The notes under the pieces are model-generated. The model ran no database searches. It saw only the letters and a list, made by a program, of their open reading frames with translations, and had not been told where the DNA came from. A DNA stretch of 64,000 bases, from assembly GCF_030816505.1 (NCBI RefSeq), contig NZ_JAUSYB010000001.1, positions 2,170,001 through 2,234,000 on the forward strand. The letters are read 5' to 3'. The DNA comes from Microbacterium sp. W4I20. Its GTDB lineage: Bacteria > Actinomycetota > Actinomycetes > Actinomycetales > Microbacteriaceae. A program made the translations under genes and the position numbers. Shown piece after piece: positions 1 to 7,853 of this stretch. The number at the start of each line of letters is the position of its first letter. Position 1 is the first letter of the stretch.

Positions 1-9
1 GGGCGGGAG

Positions 10-711
10 TCACGCATCCTCGACACCGTCGACGACGAACGTGTAGAGGTCGCGCACGATGTCCACCGTCTCCGCCCGATCGCGGGCGGAGACCGCCTGC
101 ACGAGCGCGTCGACCGCCGAGCGCAGCATCACGGGATTGCGGGGCCGACTCAGGGAGCGGATGCCGAGCATGAGCGCGACGCGCTTCGATGCGTGCAGGC
201 GGCTCAGGTAGCGGTTGCCGGAGAAGTCGGCGAGCAGATCGAGCAGATTCCACAGCGCCTCGGCTCCGAAGATCTGGTCGTGCTCCTCGCGATCCCAGAG
301 CGCGGTCACCCGCGCGGCACCTGCGACGAACGCCGCGATCTGCCCGTCGGTCGCCCGGGCGATGCCCCGATCCGCGCCGACCACGGAGAGGCCGGAGCAC
401 TCCGCGACCACGGCGACGAACCAGCTGGGCATGGGCGAGATCACCACGGAGGCACGGTTGAGGCGATGCTCGATCAGATGCATCCCCTCGAGCACTCCGA
501 GCGCGGAGCGCACGGTCGCAGCCGACACGGAGAGCCGCTGCGTCAGAGCCGACACCGAGAGGGGCTGTCCGGCGGCGAGGTCGCCGGACTCGATCGCCGA
601 CGCGAGCGTCTCGACGACGGCATCCGGTCGGGAGCGGACCCGGGGCGCCGGCGACAGTCCACGCAGCAGACGCGTGGACAGCAGCGATTCGATGGATTCG
701 TCATCCGCCAT
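10..711 (-). CDS. GntR-family transcriptional regulator (second of a pair)
   Basis: Predicted cytoplasmic DNA-binding repressor of 233 residues. Residues about 25-90 form a winged helix-turn-helix of the GntR type (segment LSVSAATVRSALGVLEGMHL), followed by an all-helical C-terminal effector domain resembling the FCD class. The ATG at 711 is preferred because it follows the upstream regulator by 23 bp, and codons further upstream read through that neighbour in another frame. It has the same length (233 residues) as the preceding gene and a similar layout, so the two may be an old tandem duplication that has diverged strongly. Family assignment is good; the effector molecule and target genes are unknown. 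Confidence 0.75.
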   Translation of the reverse strand: MADDESIESLLSTRLLRGLSPAPRVRSRPDAVVETLASAIESGDLAAGQPLSVSALTQRLSVSAATVRSALGVLEGMHLIEHRLNRASVVISPMPSWFVAVVAECSGLSVVGADRGIARATDGQIAAFVAGAARVTALWDREEHDQIFGAEALWNLLDLLADFSGNRYLSRLHASKRVALMLGIRSLSRPRNPVMLRSAVDALVQAVSARDRAETVDIVRDLYTFVVDGVEDA

Positions 712-734
712 GGGTTCATCCTGGCACCGGGCGA

Positions 735-1436
735 CTACGACGTGCCGGCGACGGCCCTCGCGGCTTCGCGGAGCGGGTCGATCGACGATCGCTGGAAGAT
801 CTCCTCGATGAGCAGGCGCGCGGGGGCGGCGTCCCGGCGGCGTACGATTTCGCGCAGCTCCTCCAGCGACTCGCGCAGGAAGTCCGCGATGTCCTGCGGC
901 GTGCGTTGGCGAGGAATCGTGCGCGTCAGATGCAGCGCGAGCTGGCCGTCCAGGATCTCGATCATCGTGCGGTTCCCTGTCGCGAGCACCAGGGAACCCC
1001 ACAGCCCGTACCAGTGCCCTCGGACCTCACGGCTGCCGGCGAGTGTGAGGTCGAACGCGAGGAGCTCCTCGATACGGGTGTCGAACGCGGCGATCTGCGT
1101 GTCGGAGTAGGTCGGGATGACCGCCAGCGCCGCATAGCCGACCATGGCTGCGGCCGCCTCGACCCTGTCGGCCTGAGCGAACAGGTCGATCGGGGCCACC
1201 CGGGTGAAGCGATTCGTGCTCACCTCGATGAGTCCGAGATCGGCGAGCCGGGTCAGCGCCTCGCGGATCGGCGTGCGAGAGACCCCGAAATCGGCCTGCA
1301 GGTCCTGCGCACGGATCTCCTCGAGAGGGAGCAGGCGCCCCGAGACGATCTCCTCTGCGAGCATCGCGAACACCTGGTCCCGGATGAGTTCGCGGGGCGG
1401 GATCGGCAGGGGATCGTCGGCATCGTCCACGGCCAC
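735..1436 (-). CDS. GntR-family transcriptional regulator (FadR/FCD type)
   Basis: A 233-residue regulator with a typical N-terminal GntR winged helix at about residues 14-80; the motif FGVSRTPIREALTRLADLGL is the recognition helix region. A helical ligand-binding C-terminal domain follows. Such proteins usually repress a neighbouring catabolic or transport operon and release DNA when a small organic acid binds. It is co-directional with, and 23 bp upstream of, the second GntR gene, suggesting one transcript. The nearest plausible target is the permease at 1682-2911, but no operator is obvious. Ligand unknown. Confidence 0.85.
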   Translation of the reverse strand: MAVDDADDPLPIPPRELIRDQVFAMLAEEIVSGRLLPLEEIRAQDLQADFGVSRTPIREALTRLADLGLIEVSTNRFTRVAPIDLFAQADRVEAAAAMVGYAALAVIPTYSDTQIAAFDTRIEELLAFDLTLAGSREVRGHWYGLWGSLVLATGNRTMIEILDGQLALHLTRTIPRQRTPQDIADFLRESLEELREIVRRRDAAPARLLIEEIFQRSSIDPLREAARAVAGTS

Positions 1437-1600
1437 ACACTACGACTCGCGGGGGCGTACCACCACACATCAGGCACTGAAACTTCACCCGCATCCGCCG
1501 CCCTTGCGTACCGTCGAGGAAAGGGCAGCGGCCCGTGCGGGCGCCCTCCCCCAGTCGCGCCCGGTCCCCCGTGCTCCGGCACCCGGGCCGCTGCCTCCTC

Positions 1601-1670
1601 TTCCGCTCCCGTGGCAGTTGCTGCGGGTTCAGGGCCGTTCAACCCGCAGCAAGTGCCCCGGGAGCGAAGG
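1601..1670. repeat. Long inverted repeat, CGCTCCCGTGGCAG family copy 1
   Basis: Arms at about 1604-1630 and 1637-1667 form an imperfect stem of roughly 25 bp with a very short loop. The outer part reads CGCTCCCGTGGCAG and the inner part TGCGGGTT. It lies just beyond the stop codon of the minus-strand permease, so it could act as a transcription terminator, although no T-tract follows. The arm sequence recurs at 13561-13623 beside unrelated genes. Confidence 0.75.
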
Positions 1671-1681
1671 TTGCGCGCGCG

Positions 1682-2911
1682 TCAGCCGGCGACGAGAGCC
1701 AGCGACAGCGCGGCCACGGCCACCGTCGGCACGGCGACGGCGAGGCCCCAGAGCATGAAGCGCGGCCAGCTGATGGTGACCCCGAGCGCCACGATCCGGT
1801 GATGCCAGAGCAGCGTGGCGAGCGAGGCCCACGGGGTGACGAGCGGCCCCAGGTTCACGCCGATCAGGAGCGCCATCAGCGTCACAGGATCGCTCGCGGC
1901 CGGCTCCAGGATCAGGTAAGCGGGGAGGTTGTTCACGCCGTTGGCGGCGAGCGCCCCGATCCCTGCGAGCTGCAGCAGGGCCACCGGTCCGTGATCTCCC
2001 GGCACCAGCGCGGTGAGGAAATCGAGGATGCCGTTGGCGTGCGCCGTCTCGACCAGCACGAACAGTGCGGCGGCGAGACCGACGGCCGACCAGGGCACCA
2101 GACCGAGCCGCAGCACATGCCGGCGGCGCACCGCGAACAGCACGAGCAAGAGGAGAGCTGCCGCCGAAGCCGGGATCCAGACATCGTGGGTCAGGGTGAG
2201 CAGCGGCAGCAGCACGATCAGCACCGCGACGGCGCCCCAGAAGAGCACCGGATCGGAGGGGGTTCCGGGCTGCGGCACCCGGTACGCGCCGAACAGCGTC
2301 CGCCGGTGCACGACCGTGAGGATCGCGACCGGGATGAGCACGCCGACCAGCGTCGGGGCCCAGCTCAGCGCCAGGAACGCGGCGGGGTCGGCACCGATCG
2401 CGGGGGCGGCGAGCAGGTTCGTGAGGTTCGAGACCGGCAGCGCGAGGGATGCCGTGTTCGCGAGCCACACCGTCGCGAGCGCGAACGGGAGCGGCGAGAC
2501 GCCGATGCTCTGCGCGAGCACCACGACGACCGGGGTCACGATCACCGCCGTCGTGTCGAGCGACAGGAACACGGTGCTCACCACGGCGAGCGCGACGACC
2601 GACACCCAGAGCGCCACGACCCGACCGCACCCCCAGCGGGCCAGCCGCTGCGCGAGCACATCGAAGACACCGGCATCCCGAGCGAGCTCGGCGACGATCG
2701 TGATCGCCACCACGAACCCCAGCACCGGGATGATGCGGGCGCCGAGCGCCCCGGCATCCGCTGCGGGCAGGAGGCCGGTGATCACGCACACCGCGGCGAC
2801 GGCGATGAGCGCGAGGACGGCTATCGTCCCCGCGCCGATCCGCCGTCTGGTCGCACCCACTCCGTGAGCATAGATCCACCGGCGTGGTTCCCGTCGCACT
2901 CGTGCATGCAT
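1682..2911 (-). CDS. ArsB/SLC13-like anion permease
   Basis: Integral membrane protein of about 409 residues with some eleven hydrophobic segments. Two asparagine-containing motifs characteristic of the ArsB/NhaD/SLC13 ion-transporter superfamily are visible: ANTASLALPVSNLTNLL near the middle and NGVNNLPAYLILEP near the C terminus. Members move arsenite, citrate, dicarboxylates or sodium; the substrate cannot be told from sequence, and no arsenical gene lies nearby. The start is uncertain: the ATG at 2911 lacks a good ribosome-binding site, and a GTG near 2861 would still leave all membrane spans. It is transcribed divergently from the kdp operon. Confidence 0.7.
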   Translation of the reverse strand: MHARVRREPRRWIYAHGVGATRRRIGAGTIAVLALIAVAAVCVITGLLPAADAGALGARIIPVLGFVVAITIVAELARDAGVFDVLAQRLARWGCGRVVALWVSVVALAVVSTVFLSLDTTAVIVTPVVVVLAQSIGVSPLPFALATVWLANTASLALPVSNLTNLLAAPAIGADPAAFLALSWAPTLVGVLIPVAILTVVHRRTLFGAYRVPQPGTPSDPVLFWGAVAVLIVLLPLLTLTHDVWIPASAAALLLLVLFAVRRRHVLRLGLVPWSAVGLAAALFVLVETAHANGILDFLTALVPGDHGPVALLQLAGIGALAANGVNNLPAYLILEPAASDPVTLMALLIGVNLGPLVTPWASLATLLWHHRIVALGVTISWPRFMLWGLAVAVPTVAVAALSLALVAG

Positions 2912-3053
2912 CCGGTGAGGGGATGGCTGCGAAATCGCGACCGGAGCAGGTTTGGGCCCCCGCCGTGAGGGTCGCGCATGGGTCGGGCGAGAACCCGTAG
3001 GGGAACCGTGAGGATCGACGGATGCTGCGCCGCAGCGGAGTTGTATCGACTCC

Positions 3054-3137
3054 GTGCTCGACATCATCTACATCGCGCTGACTCTCGCGCTGTTCGCCCT
3101 CGTCTCTCTCGTGGCCAAGGGGGTGGAACGACTGTGA
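3054..3137 (+). CDS. 27-residue membrane peptide preceding kdpF
   Basis: A short reading frame starting at GTG encodes one hydrophobic helix (segment [19 protein letters not shown]) followed by a basic tail. Its TGA overlaps the GTG start of kdpF (CTGTGA), the kind of overlap seen between translationally coupled subunits. It is the first gene of the kdp operon. KdpF is itself a tiny single-span subunit, so this may be an extra small Kdp subunit or an operon leader peptide. Recognition rests on hydrophobicity and gene position only. Confidence 0.6.
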   Translation: MLDIIYIALTLALFALVSLVAKGVERL

Positions 3138-3223
3138 TCGTCTTCGAGATCGCCGCCGCCGTCCTCGCCGTGGCCGCGATCGTCTACCTCGTGGTCGCCC
3201 TCGTCGCCCCGGAGAAGTTCTGA
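3134..3223 (+). CDS. kdpF: K+-transporting ATPase subunit F
   Basis: A 29-residue single-span peptide starting with GTG and ending APEKF, the usual ending of KdpF proteins. In E. coli, KdpF stabilises the KdpABC complex in the inner membrane. The gene overlaps the upstream 27-codon frame by four bases, and its TGA overlaps the kdpA ATG (TGATG), implying coupled translation. Length and position immediately before kdpA match the family. Confidence 0.85.
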   Translation: MIVFEIAAAVLAVAAIVYLVVALVAPEKF

Positions 3224-4902
3224 TGGGCGCGGAGATCTGGTTCGGCGTCCTGCAGCTTGCGGCCGTCGTGGTCGTGCTGGTGCTGCTCTACCGCCCCCTC
3301 GGCGACTACATCGCCCGCATCTACTCCACACCGCGCGACCTCCGCGTCGAACGCGGCCTCTACCGACTGATCGGCGTCGACTCGCGCTCGGAGCAGACCT
3401 GGCGCGCCTATGCCCGCAGCGTGCTCGCCTTCTCGGTCGTGGGCGTCGTGCTCGTCTACTCGCTGCAGCGCCTCCAGGCATTTCTTCCGCAGTCGCTCGG
3501 GCTGCCCGCCGTTCCCGAGGGACTCGCGTTCAACACCGCGGCATCCTTCGTGGCCAACACCAACTGGCAGTCCTACTCGCCGGAACAGACCATGGGCTAC
3601 GTCGTGCAGCTCGCCGGCCTCACCGTGCAGAACTTCGTCTCGGCGGCCGTCGGCCTCACGATCGCGATCGCGCTCATCCGCGGGCTTGCGCGCCGCGGCT
3701 CGACGACGATCGGCAACTTCTGGGTCGACCTGACCCGCGGGCTCGGGCGCCTGCTCCTGCCGCTCGCGCTGATCGGCGCGGTCGTCCTGCTCGCAGGAGG
3801 CGTCGTCCAGAACTTCGCGGGCTTCACCGACATCACGACCGTCTCGGGGGGAACCCAGACGATCCCGGGCGGACCGGTCGCCTCCCAGGAGGCGATCAAG
3901 CTCCTCGGCACCAACGGCGGCGGCTTCTTCAATGCCAACTCGGCGCACCCGTTCGAGAACCCGACCGGGTTCACGAACCTGTTCCAGATCCTCCTCATCC
4001 TGGTGATCCCGTTCGCCCTCCCCCGAACCTTCGGACGCATGATCGGCGACCACCGCCAGGGCTATGCGATCGCCGCGGTCATGGGCACGATCTTCCTCGT
4101 CTCGACGTTCGCCCTCTCGGCGCTCGAACTCGCCGGTCGCGGCACCGTGCCCGAACTCGCCGGGGCCGCGATGGAGGGCAAGGAGGTGCGCTTCGGCATC
4201 CTCAGCTCCACGCTGTTCGGCAGCGCCAGCACCCTCACCTCCACCGGCGCGGTCAACTCGATGCACGACTCGTACACGGCCCTCGGCGGCATGATGCCGA
4301 TGCTCAACATGATGCTCGGCGAGGTCGCCCCCGGCGGCGTCGGCTCGGGTCTGTACGGGATGCTCGTGCTCGCGATCATCGCGGTCTTCGTCGGCGGACT
4401 GCTCGTCGGCCGCACCCCGGAGTACCTCGGCAAGCGGATCGGCCCGCGGGAGATCAAGCTCGCGAGTCTCTACATCCTCGTGGTCCCGGCGCTCGTGCTG
4501 GGCGGGACTGCGCTGAGCTTCGCGATCCCCGGCATCCGGGCCGACGTCGAGGCGACCAGCATCCTGAATCCGGGCGTGCACGGCATGGGCGAGGTGCTCT
4601 ATGCCTTCACCTCGGCCGCGAACAACAACGGCTCGGCCTTCGCCGGGCTCACCGCGAACACCCCCTGGTTCAACACGGCCCTGGGCGTCGCGATGCTGCT
4701 CGGCCGCTTCCTGCCGATCGTGCTCGTACTGGCACTGGCCGGCTCATTCGCCGCGCAGGAGCGGGTCCCCGCGAACTCCGGCACGCTCCCCACCCACCGG
4801 CCGCAGTTCGTCGGCCTCCTCCTCGCCGTGACGGTCATCGTCACCGCACTCACCTACTTCCCCGTGCTCGCACTGGGACCCCTCGCCGAAGGACTCGTCT
4901 GA
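3223..4902 (+). CDS. kdpA: K+-transporting ATPase subunit A (potassium channel-like)
   Basis: Membrane subunit of 559 residues (family about 560) that binds and conducts K+. Pore-loop signatures are present in the expected order: [21 protein letters not shown] and [15 protein letters not shown], each contributing to the selectivity filter. About ten transmembrane helices are evident. The ATG overlaps the stop of kdpF and the stop lies one base before kdpB. The Kdp complex is a high-affinity K+ scavenger, induced when external K+ is low through the KdpDE pair encoded downstream. Confidence 0.97.
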   Translation: MGAEIWFGVLQLAAVVVVLVLLYRPLGDYIARIYSTPRDLRVERGLYRLIGVDSRSEQTWRAYARSVLAFSVVGVVLVYSLQRLQAFLPQSLGLPAVPEGLAFNTAASFVANTNWQSYSPEQTMGYVVQLAGLTVQNFVSAAVGLTIAIALIRGLARRGSTTIGNFWVDLTRGLGRLLLPLALIGAVVLLAGGVVQNFAGFTDITTVSGGTQTIPGGPVASQEAIKLLGTNGGGFFNANSAHPFENPTGFTNLFQILLILVIPFALPRTFGRMIGDHRQGYAIAAVMGTIFLVSTFALSALELAGRGTVPELAGAAMEGKEVRFGILSSTLFGSASTLTSTGAVNSMHDSYTALGGMMPMLNMMLGEVAPGGVGSGLYGMLVLAIIAVFVGGLLVGRTPEYLGKRIGPREIKLASLYILVVPALVLGGTALSFAIPGIRADVEATSILNPGVHGMGEVLYAFTSAANNNGSAFAGLTANTPWFNTALGVAMLLGRFLPIVLVLALAGSFAAQERVPANSGTLPTHRPQFVGLLLAVTVIVTALTYFPVLALGPLAEGLV

Positions 4903-4903
4903 C

Positions 4904-7138
4904 ATGACCACGAACATCGATCCATCCCACCGGTTCCTGAGCGAGGAGCGCAGCGACGAGACGAAGGGCACCGCCACACCCCCGGTCCCTGAGCCCGTCG
5001 AAGGGCAGGATGCTGCGGCATTCACACCCGCCACCGACAAGCCCGCCCGCGCGTTCGGCTGGTCGCAGCTCGTCCAGGCGCTGCCCGGGGCGCTGCGCAA
5101 GCTCAACCCGGCCTCGCTCGTCCGCAACCCTGTCATGCTGCTGGTGTGGGTCGGCGCCGCCTTCACCACCGTGCTCGCGGTCGTCGAGCCGTTCCTGGGC
5201 GGCCCGGCCGACTCCGGCGGAACCCCCGTGCCGGCCCCCTTCACCTGGGGCATCGCGGTGTGGCTGTGGCTGACCGTGCTGTTCGCGAACGTCGCCGAGT
5301 CGGTGGCCGAAGGCCGCGGCAAGGCCCAGGCCGCGACACTGCGCAAGACCCGCACCAGCACGATGGCACGGCGGGTCGTCGGGTACGACCAGGAGTCGGA
5401 TGCTGCCGCCGAGCGCGCCGCGACCGCCGAGGTCTCGTCGGCCGAGCTCCAGCGCGACGACATCGTGATCGTCGAGGCGGGCGAGCTGATCCCCGGCGAC
5501 GGCGACATCATCGCGGGCATCGCGACCGTCGACGAGTCGGCGATCACGGGCGAGAGCGCCCCGGTCATCCGCGAGTCCGGCGGCGATCGCAGCGCCGTCA
5601 CCGGAGGCACCCGCGTGCTGTCCGACCGCATCGTCGTGCGCATCACCTCGAAGCCCGGCGAGACCTTCGTCGACCGGATGATCGCCCTCGTCGAGGGCGC
5701 GAGCCGTCAGCGCACGCCGAACGAGATCGCGCTGAACATCCTGCTCGCGAGCCTGTCGATCGTGTTCGTGATCGTCGTGCTCGCACTCAACCCCATCGCC
5801 TCGTACGCGGCGTCGCCGGTCAGCATCCCCGTGCTGATCGCTCTGCTCGTCTGCCTCATCCCGACGACGATCGGCGCCCTGCTCTCGGCCATCGGCATCG
5901 CGGGCATGGACCGCCTCGTGCAGCGCAACGTGCTCGCGATGTCGGGCCGCGCGGTCGAGGCGGCAGGAGACGTGACGACGCTGCTGCTGGACAAGACGGG
6001 CACCATCACCTACGGCAACCGTCGGGCGCACGAGGTGCTGCCCCTGAGCGGCGTGCCCGACGACGAACTGCTGCGCATCGCGGCGCTGTCGTCTCTCGCC
6101 GATCCCACCCCCGAGGGCGCCTCGATCGTGGAGCTGGCCGCGAGCCGCGGCATCCGGGTCGAACTGCTGGCGGATGCGATCGTCGTGCCGTTCACGGCGC
6201 AGACGCGCATGAGCGGGCTCGACCTCGCCGACGGCACGCAGATCCGCAAGGGCGCCGGCTCGGCCGTGCGGGCGTGGCTGTCCCTGTCGGGCGACGATGC
6301 GGAACTCACCGCGCTGACCGACGGGGTCGCCCAGAGCGGCGGCACGCCACTGGTCGTCGCCGTCAAGGGCCCTTCGACGAGCTCAGGGACCCAGGCCGAC
6401 CGCATCCTCGGGGTCGTGCACCTCAAGGACATCGTCAAGGACGGACTCCGCGAGCGGTTCGACGAACTGCGCAGCATGGGCATCCGCACCGTCATGATCA
6501 CGGGCGACAACCCGCTCACCGCCCAGGCGATCGCTGCGGAGGCCGGCGTCGACGATTTCCTCGCCGAGGCGACACCCGAGCAGAAGCTCGCCTACATCCG
6601 CCGCGAACAGGAGGGCGGACGCCTCGTCGCGATGACCGGCGACGGCACCAACGACGCGCCCGCGCTCGCGCAGGCCGACGTCGGCGTCGCGATGAACACC
6701 GGCACCTCTGCCGCGAAGGAAGCCGGGAACATGGTCGACCTCGACTCGGATCCGACCAAGCTCATCGACATTGTGCGCATCGGCAAGCAGTTGCTCATCA
6801 CCCGCGGAGCCCTCACGACCTTCTCGCTCGCCAACGACATCGCCAAGTACTTCGCGATCATCCCGGCGATGTTCATGGGCGTCTTCCCCGGGCTCGCGAC
6901 CCTGAACATCATGCAGCTTCACTCCCCGGCATCCGCCGTCACCAGCGCGATCATCTTCAACGCGATCGTGATCGTCTTCCTCATCCCGCTCGCGCTGCGG
7001 GGTGTGAAATACCGTCCGGCGAGCGCCTCGCAGATCCTGCAGCGCAACCTGCTCGTCTACGGCCTCGGCGGCGTGATCGCCCCGTTCATCGGCATCAAGC
7101 TCATCGACCTCGTCGTGAGCCTGATCCCCGGCTTCTGA
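4904..7138 (+). CDS. kdpB: K+-transporting P-type ATPase subunit B
   Basis: Catalytic P-type ATPase of 744 residues, longer than the usual 680-700. The phosphorylation motif DKTGTIT, the hinge motif [17 protein letters not shown] and the TGES actuator motif (as ITGES) are all intact. The extra length is partly explained by REP-like DNA read in frame: two copies near the N terminus (residues about 10-35, containing [11 protein letters not shown] and VPEPVEG) and one in the nucleotide-binding domain (GPSTSSGTQ, about residue 490). These insertions lie in regions that can tolerate loops, so the enzyme is probably functional. Confidence 0.97.
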   Translation: MTTNIDPSHRFLSEERSDETKGTATPPVPEPVEGQDAAAFTPATDKPARAFGWSQLVQALPGALRKLNPASLVRNPVMLLVWVGAAFTTVLAVVEPFLGGPADSGGTPVPAPFTWGIAVWLWLTVLFANVAESVAEGRGKAQAATLRKTRTSTMARRVVGYDQESDAAAERAATAEVSSAELQRDDIVIVEAGELIPGDGDIIAGIATVDESAITGESAPVIRESGGDRSAVTGGTRVLSDRIVVRITSKPGETFVDRMIALVEGASRQRTPNEIALNILLASLSIVFVIVVLALNPIASYAASPVSIPVLIALLVCLIPTTIGALLSAIGIAGMDRLVQRNVLAMSGRAVEAAGDVTTLLLDKTGTITYGNRRAHEVLPLSGVPDDELLRIAALSSLADPTPEGASIVELAASRGIRVELLADAIVVPFTAQTRMSGLDLADGTQIRKGAGSAVRAWLSLSGDDAELTALTDGVAQSGGTPLVVAVKGPSTSSGTQADRILGVVHLKDIVKDGLRERFDELRSMGIRTVMITGDNPLTAQAIAAEAGVDDFLAEATPEQKLAYIRREQEGGRLVAMTGDGTNDAPALAQADVGVAMNTGTSAAKEAGNMVDLDSDPTKLIDIVRIGKQLLITRGALTTFSLANDIAKYFAIIPAMFMGVFPGLATLNIMQLHSPASAVTSAIIFNAIVIVFLIPLALRGVKYRPASASQILQRNLLVYGLGGVIAPFIGIKLIDLVVSLIPGF
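4932..5006. repeat. Two REP-like palindromes inside the kdpB N-terminal coding region
   Basis: Two adjacent palindromic units lie at 4932-4967 (GGTTCCTGAGCGAGGAGCGC and on) and 4984-5006 (GGTCCCTGAGCCCGTCGAAG and on). Both carry the recurring core YCCTGAGC paired with a GAAGG end. They are read in frame as part of KdpB. Similar units occur at 6369, 7142-7222, 7866 and 29489. Confidence 0.8.
6369..6391. repeat. REP-like palindrome inside kdpB
   Basis: A 23-bp unit beginning GCCCTTCGACGAGCTCAGGG, related by inversion to the units at 4984 and 7866. It is read in frame as PSTSSGT within the nucleotide-binding domain of KdpB. Confidence 0.8.
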
Positions 7139-7141
7139 CGT

Positions 7142-7222
7142 CCTTCGTCTCGTCGCTTCGCTCCTCGCTCAGGAACCGCGCTCACACCTGGTCCCTGAGC
7201 GAGCGAAGCGAGACGAAGGGCC
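7142..7222. repeat. Large REP-like inverted repeat between kdpB and kdpC
   Basis: Arms of about 33-36 bp at 7142-7177 and 7190-7222 are near-perfect inverted copies (CCTTCGTCTCG at the left outer end, CGAGACGAAGG at the right outer end) with a 12-base loop. The element begins four bases after the kdpB stop and ends about 28 bases before the kdpC start. It could form a strong hairpin in the kdp mRNA and alter the ratio of KdpB to KdpC. Confidence 0.85.
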
Positions 7223-7250
7223 ACCCCGCCACTTTCCAGAAAGGCCCCTC

Positions 7251-7853
7251 ATGTCCTCCACCCGCACCGCCGTCCGCACGACGGGCGTCGCCGTCCGCGC
7301 GATGCTCATCCTCACCCTCGTGCTGGGCGTCGGGTACACCCTGCTCGTCACCGGCATCGGCCAGCTGCTGCTGCCGTACCAGGCGAACGGCTCGCCCCTC
7401 CCCGGCGACCGGGGCAGCGCCCTGATCGGCCAGGCGGCGACGGATGCCGACGGCGAAGCGCTGCCCGAATACTTCCAGTCCCGCCCCTCCGCTGCCGGCG
7501 ACGGCTACGACGGCACCGCGTCGAGCGGCAGCAACCTCGGCCCCGAGAACGCCGACCTCATCGCCACCATCGCGGAGCGCAAGACCGCGATCGCCGAACG
7601 CGAGGGCGTCTCACCCGACGACGTGCCGGCGGATGCCGTGACGGCATCCGGCTCCGGTCTCGACCCGCACATCAGCGTCGCCTACGCCCTGCTCCAGGTC
7701 CCGCGCGTCGCGGCCGCCCGGGGACTCGACGAGCAGGACGTGCGCCTGCTCGTGGAGTCTAGGATTCAAGGGCGGGATCTGGGATTCCTGGGCGAGGAGC
7801 ACATCAACGTCGCCGAACTCAACCTCGCACTCGATGACCGGGAGGGCGCATGA
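7251..7853 (+). CDS. kdpC: K+-transporting ATPase subunit C
   Basis: A 200-residue subunit with one N-terminal membrane helix (about residues 14-38) and an extracytoplasmic domain. It holds the family motifs FQSRPSA, SGSNLGP and SGLDPHIS, and the C-terminal VNVAELNLAL type (here INVAELNLAL). KdpC assists ATP-driven K+ transport by KdpAB. It follows a large hairpin-forming repeat and its TGA overlaps the kdpD ATG (ATGA). Length matches the family. Confidence 0.95.
   Translation: MSSTRTAVRTTGVAVRAMLILTLVLGVGYTLLVTGIGQLLLPYQANGSPLPGDRGSALIGQAATDADGEALPEYFQSRPSAAGDGYDGTASSGSNLGPENADLIATIAERKTAIAEREGVSPDDVPADAVTASGSGLDPHISVAYALLQVPRVAAARGLDEQDVRLLVESRIQGRDLGFLGEEHINVAELNLALDDREGA

Noticed and set aside
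1535..2968. Long plus-strand open frame of 477 codons over the permease gene
   Set aside because: Very rich in Arg, Gly, His and Glu with no hydrophobic or conserved pattern; it is the GC-driven antisense of the membrane protein.
3184..4581. Long minus-strand frame of 465 codons across kdpA
   Set aside because: Low-complexity Glu/Arg/Asp composition, antisense of a certain gene, no start signal.
5146..7425. Plus-strand frame of 759 codons overlapping kdpB
   Set aside because: Arg-rich shadow frame of kdpB; the true frame has all P-type ATPase motifs.
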